Below, one piece after another: positions 61,379-64,000 of a DNA stretch of 64,000 nucleotides; position 1 is the first letter of the stretch, and every line of letters begins with the position of its first letter. The DNA is from Pseudomonas sp. MWU13-2100. GTDB taxonomy: Bacteria; Pseudomonadota; Gammaproteobacteria; Pseudomonadales; Pseudomonadaceae. Made by a program: the position numbers and the translations under genes. The notes beneath the pieces were generated by a model. That model was not told the DNA's origin and searched no databases. It saw only the letters and a program-made list of their open reading frames with translations. Where the stretch lies: positions 1-64,000 of the forward strand of contig NZ_JALLIX010000023.1 in assembly GCF_023242365.1 (NCBI RefSeq), in the 5' to 3' direction.

Positions 61379-62715
61379 CACGCCTCCCTGATGGCCCAGA
61401 ACGCCAATTGCAGCCCCGGGAACGAACCGGCCACATGCAAGCCGAAACCGCTGGTATCCACCAGGTCAGCCCACAAAGGGTGGTCGCTCGACAGTTGGAA
61501 ATAGCTGAAACCGGGATAGTAAGGCAGCTCCCGGGGGGCCGTCGGTAACACCTGGATCGCCAGCCCCGGCAATTGCAGATTCACCAGGTCGTGCAGGCGC
61601 TCGGCCGGACCAATCTTCAAGCGGTTGGGGAAGCTTTTGCGCAGTTCCTCGTCGGGTAGCTGCGCGCGGACCGCAAGAATGAAACGCGCCGACTGGTACA
61701 GGTTGATGTCCGGCACCTGGGCAAAACGAAAACCAAAAGCACCGCTCTTGAGTGCCAGGGCCACCACCTCGGCACTGGCCACCGCACTCAACGCCTGCAA
61801 CAGGTCCTGGATCAGCGGCACAAAGCTCTCGCCCAGACGATCATGGCGATAAGGCGGATATGCCCTGGGGCGCTTGCGCTCCTGATAGAAAATCGCCAGC
61901 TCGCCGGCCAGTCGCACCAGCTCACGGTACAGCAGTTCTGGGTGCAGCGCCGGCTGGCTGGCCAGGTGCAGCAACAGGCTTTCGGCGCGGTTGACGCTCT
62001 GCAACATCACGTACTGCTGGATTTCCGTCATCCCACCCAGCCCGCCTTGGCCCAGCCCCTCGGCCAGGGCCGCACCGCGTTGCCGGGCGCGGGCGATCAG
62101 TTCATCGACGGAACGTGCCAACACCGGCGAACAGCGCCAGGCCAGCAATGGTGCCACCTGTTGCCGATCAAGGACCACCAGGCCGGCGGCCGTGCGCTCT
62201 AGCACCCGGGCCACGCGCAAGAAGACATGGGAGGCGGCCACGTCCACTTCTCGCGCCAGCTTCAGGTTCAGACGGCTGACCTGCAAACAGGCCGGCTCGC
62301 CGCCCTCGGTATTGGCGTCGGCCACCAGGACTTCGCCGATACGGTAACGGGCCAGGCTGTCGTCCCCGGGGACAGCCTCGGTGTCCGCCGCCCCGGGGCG
62401 ATTGACCGCCAGCGCCAGCACCAGTTGCACATCACGCTCGCTGTCGGCCACTGGATAACGCAGCCGGGCCAGTTCCTCGTCCGTCAGGGCAAAGGGACTG
62501 CCGTCAGGCATGACCCCTTCACAGGCACTCAGGGCCAAGGTGCCCAGCGCCAACTGTGCAACATCGATTTTCAACGCGGCAAAACCCCAGCCATGGGGTT
62601 GCACTGCGCGCAGGACCTGCGCCAGCCTGGCCCGGTAATGGCGCTCCTGCTGCTGGAAGTGCTGTGGCAACAGAAACATGCCTTCGGACCACACGACGCT
62701 GTCGTGACTACTCAT
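61378..62715 (-). CDS. tssK: T6SS baseplate protein TssK
   Basis: A 445-residue baseplate adaptor that links the baseplate to the membrane complex. 'WSEGMFLLPQHFQQQERHYR' at the N-terminus is the TssK fingerprint; 'LARSVDELIARARQRGAALA' and 'ELVRLAGELAIFY' follow as in the family. Ribosome site 'ggagg' lies inside the end of tssJ, and the genes overlap by eight bases. Confidence 0.94.
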   Translation of the reverse strand: MSSHDSVVWSEGMFLLPQHFQQQERHYRARLAQVLRAVQPHGWGFAALKIDVAQLALGTLALSACEGVMPDGSPFALTDEELARLRYPVADSERDVQLVLALAVNRPGAADTEAVPGDDSLARYRIGEVLVADANTEGGEPACLQVSRLNLKLAREVDVAASHVFLRVARVLERTAAGLVVLDRQQVAPLLAWRCSPVLARSVDELIARARQRGAALAEGLGQGGLGGMTEIQQYVMLQSVNRAESLLLHLASQPALHPELLYRELVRLAGELAIFYQERKRPRAYPPYRHDRLGESFVPLIQDLLQALSAVASAEVVALALKSGAFGFRFAQVPDINLYQSARFILAVRAQLPDEELRKSFPNRLKIGPAERLHDLVNLQLPGLAIQVLPTAPRELPYYPGFSYFQLSSDHPLWADLVDTSGFGLHVAGSFPGLQLAFWAIREA

Positions 62716-63217
62716 CGGCCTTTTCCTCCAAGGGTGCGGACCTCAACGCCACGCGCTGGCGCTCGATCAGGGCGCTCAGCCGCGAGGGCCGCGTCGGGTC
62801 GATTTCGGCCCAGGCCCACCACTGGGCATGGTCGATATTGCGGTACTCGACCACCAACGCGATAAAGCGGGTGCCGGGCACGGGAAGAAAGCTCTGCTCT
62901 TGCTGCTGGCCCGGGCGCAGCAGCAACGATTCCTGCCGCCGCAGGTCACGGCCCAGCGCCTGCTCGGCCGCGGCTTCGGACTGGAACAGCTCGACCTGCT
63001 CCAGGCGCTTGCTGTCGGCCAGTTGCAGAAGCCTGACGATCACCGGCGACGGTCGGCCATGCAGGTCGGGATTGCTGTCCAGCGCCGCCTCCAGGGACAA
63101 GGCGATACGCGGTTCAGGCGGTGGCGGTTCGTCCGCCCAGAACCAGGCACAGCCTGGGAGCGCCAGCACCAGCAGCAGGCACATGAGGCCTCGAAACACC
63201 GGCTTAATCGCGACCAT
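62708..63217 (-). CDS. tssJ: T6SS outer-membrane lipoprotein TssJ
   Basis: A 169-residue lipoprotein with the lipobox 'LVLALPGCAWFW' (Cys ~23). The mature beta-sandwich domain has 'SPVIVRLLQLADSKRLEQVE', 'FLPVPGTRFIALVVEYRNID', as expected for TssJ, which holds TssM at the outer membrane. Two ATGs stand side by side (63220, 63217); I take 63217 because the 'aaggagg' site is then 6 bases away. The start lies inside the end of vgrG, so translation is coupled to it. Confidence 0.9.
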   Translation of the reverse strand: MVAIKPVFRGLMCLLLVLALPGCAWFWADEPPPPEPRIALSLEAALDSNPDLHGRPSPVIVRLLQLADSKRLEQVELFQSEAAAEQALGRDLRRQESLLLRPGQQQEQSFLPVPGTRFIALVVEYRNIDHAQWWAWAEIDPTRPSRLSALIERQRVALRSAPLEEKADE

Positions 63218-64000
63218 CATCGGCCTCCTTGGGCGACTTGGCCTTCGCCGGTTGCGCGGCCTTGGCCGAGGTTGTGGCCGCGGCGGCACCGCCATTGATG
63301 TCGACCGAGGCGGAGCCATCAAGGGTCAGGGTCTTGCCGTTGATCGCCACGCCCGCGGCGCTGAGCACCAGGGTGCTGGAACCGACCTTGAGAGTCAGGC
63401 TCTTGCCGGCCTCCAGCACCAGCTTGCCGTGGGCCTTGAAATCCATATCAGTCGCAGTCGACTGCCATTGGCCGGCAATCCTGCAATGGCTGTCGCCGCC
63501 GATATCCAGCGACTGATCGGCATCGACCCGACTGTTGCGCCGGCCGCCCACGGACTCATGAAGGTCATCCTCGACCTTGAGAAACTGGCTGGCGCCGACC
63601 GTCAGGTGCCAGTCGTTGCCAATGCTGGCAAAGGCATCGTTGCGCACCGTCAGGTCCTGGTTGCGTCCGGCATGGATCAGCAACTGCTCGCGACCCTGCT
63701 TGTCGTCGAAGCGCAACTCGTTGTAGACATCCTGCTCGCCCAGCGACTGCGACTTGAAACCGCTGCGGGCCGCCTGGTCCGGCAGCGCCCAGGGTGGCCG
63801 GTGACCGGCGTTATAGAGTCCGCCGGTGACCAGGGGCCGGTCAGGGTCGCCGCCAAGGAACTCCACCACCACCTCCTGCCCGACCCGAGGCAGGAACAAC
63901 GCGCCCCAGCGCTTGCCGGCCAGCGGTTGGGCGACCCGGACCCAGCAGGAACAATCCTCGTTGGGCTGCCCACTGCGGTCCCAGTGAAACTGCACCTTGA
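63204..64000 (-). CDS. vgrG: T6SS spike protein VgrG, 3' part only
   Basis: The visible 265 codons are the C-terminal half; the gene continues beyond the right edge. The gp5-like OB segment 'KVQFHWDRSGQ', 'RWGALFLPRVGQEVVVEFLG' and 'DPDRPLVTGGLYN' is followed by the gp5 beta-helix repeats ('DLTVRNDAFASIGNDWHLTV'). The end is a short Ala/Lys-rich tail ('AKAAQPAKAKSPKEADDGRD') without an extra effector domain, so this is a structural VgrG. It overlaps tssJ, an order (vgrG first, then tssJ-K-L-M) that marks the operon type. Confidence 0.93.
   Translation of the reverse strand, partial: KVQFHWDRSGQPNEDCSCWVRVAQPLAGKRWGALFLPRVGQEVVVEFLGGDPDRPLVTGGLYNAGHRPPWALPDQAARSGFKSQSLGEQDVYNELRFDDKQGREQLLIHAGRNQDLTVRNDAFASIGNDWHLTVGASQFLKVEDDLHESVGGRRNSRVDADQSLDIGGDSHCRIAGQWQSTATDMDFKAHGKLVLEAGKSLTLKVGSSTLVLSAAGVAINGKTLTLDGSASVDINGGAAAATTSAKAAQPAKAKSPKEADDGRD

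Overview
The window is a 64 kb piece of a Pseudomonas chromosome, most likely from the P. fluorescens group. The call rests on gene order shared with P. aeruginosa in several blocks (dusA-rssC-rssB-PilZ-mlaA; gdhB-moxR-bat; fadH-nitrilase-AraC), on the GDH-180 type glutamate dehydrogenase, and on many REP/REPIN palindromes of the type common in this group. I see no rRNA, tRNA, CRISPR array, integrase or insertion sequence.

Layout. (1) 1-3.7 kb is an accessory patch, partly AT-rich. Three unrelated small cargo genes (a caspase-fold-like protein, an unknown Cys-containing protein, and a papain/C39-like cysteine peptidase) are separated by copies of an imperfect palindrome joined to broken 3' ends of a DUF3077 gene. 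An intact DUF3077 gene with a structured-looking leader sits at the right edge. (2) 3.7-9.1 kb holds dusA, the RssB/RssC partner-switch pair, a PilZ protein, MlaA, a HAD-fold protein without catalytic aspartates, and a DUF4404 protein. (3) 9.2-14.2 kb is one 1687-residue LRR/NEL-type E3 ubiquitin ligase-like protein. (4) 14.4-21 kb holds gdhB, a small acidic protein and CDP-diglyceride pyrophosphatase. (5) 21.1-33.5 kb is a tightly coupled row: MoxR ATPase, DUF58, DUF4381, two Bat/VWA proteins, BatD, then SbcD, SbcC and a glutathione transferase-like protein. (6) 33.5-38.5 kb has a small secreted protein, an RND (MMPL-type) exporter with a YCF48 partner, and several REP doublets, one of them swollen by 42-bp tandem repeats. 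(7) 38.5-46 kb holds pepN, DUF2797, DUF1315, glpG, a metallophosphoesterase and nadK on the minus strand, with DUF1853 diverging from nadK. (8) 46-54.4 kb holds arsRB without arsC, cytochrome b561, a PLP enzyme, fadH, a nitrilase-fold protein lacking the catalytic Cys, an AraC regulator and a 28-codon acidic peptide. (9) 54.8-64 kb holds a DUF2242 lipoprotein, a LuxR-type response regulator and the downstream part of a type VI secretion operon (vgrG-tssJ-tssK-tssL-tssM), cut by the right edge inside vgrG.

The part least explained by known biology is the first 3.3 kb. Its repeating unit (DUF3077 3' end + palindrome + single cargo gene) looks like a site that repeatedly acquires gene cassettes, and two of the three cargos have the conserved residues of cysteine peptidases from two different clans. 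All functions below are read from sequence motifs and remembered family features; no database search was run.
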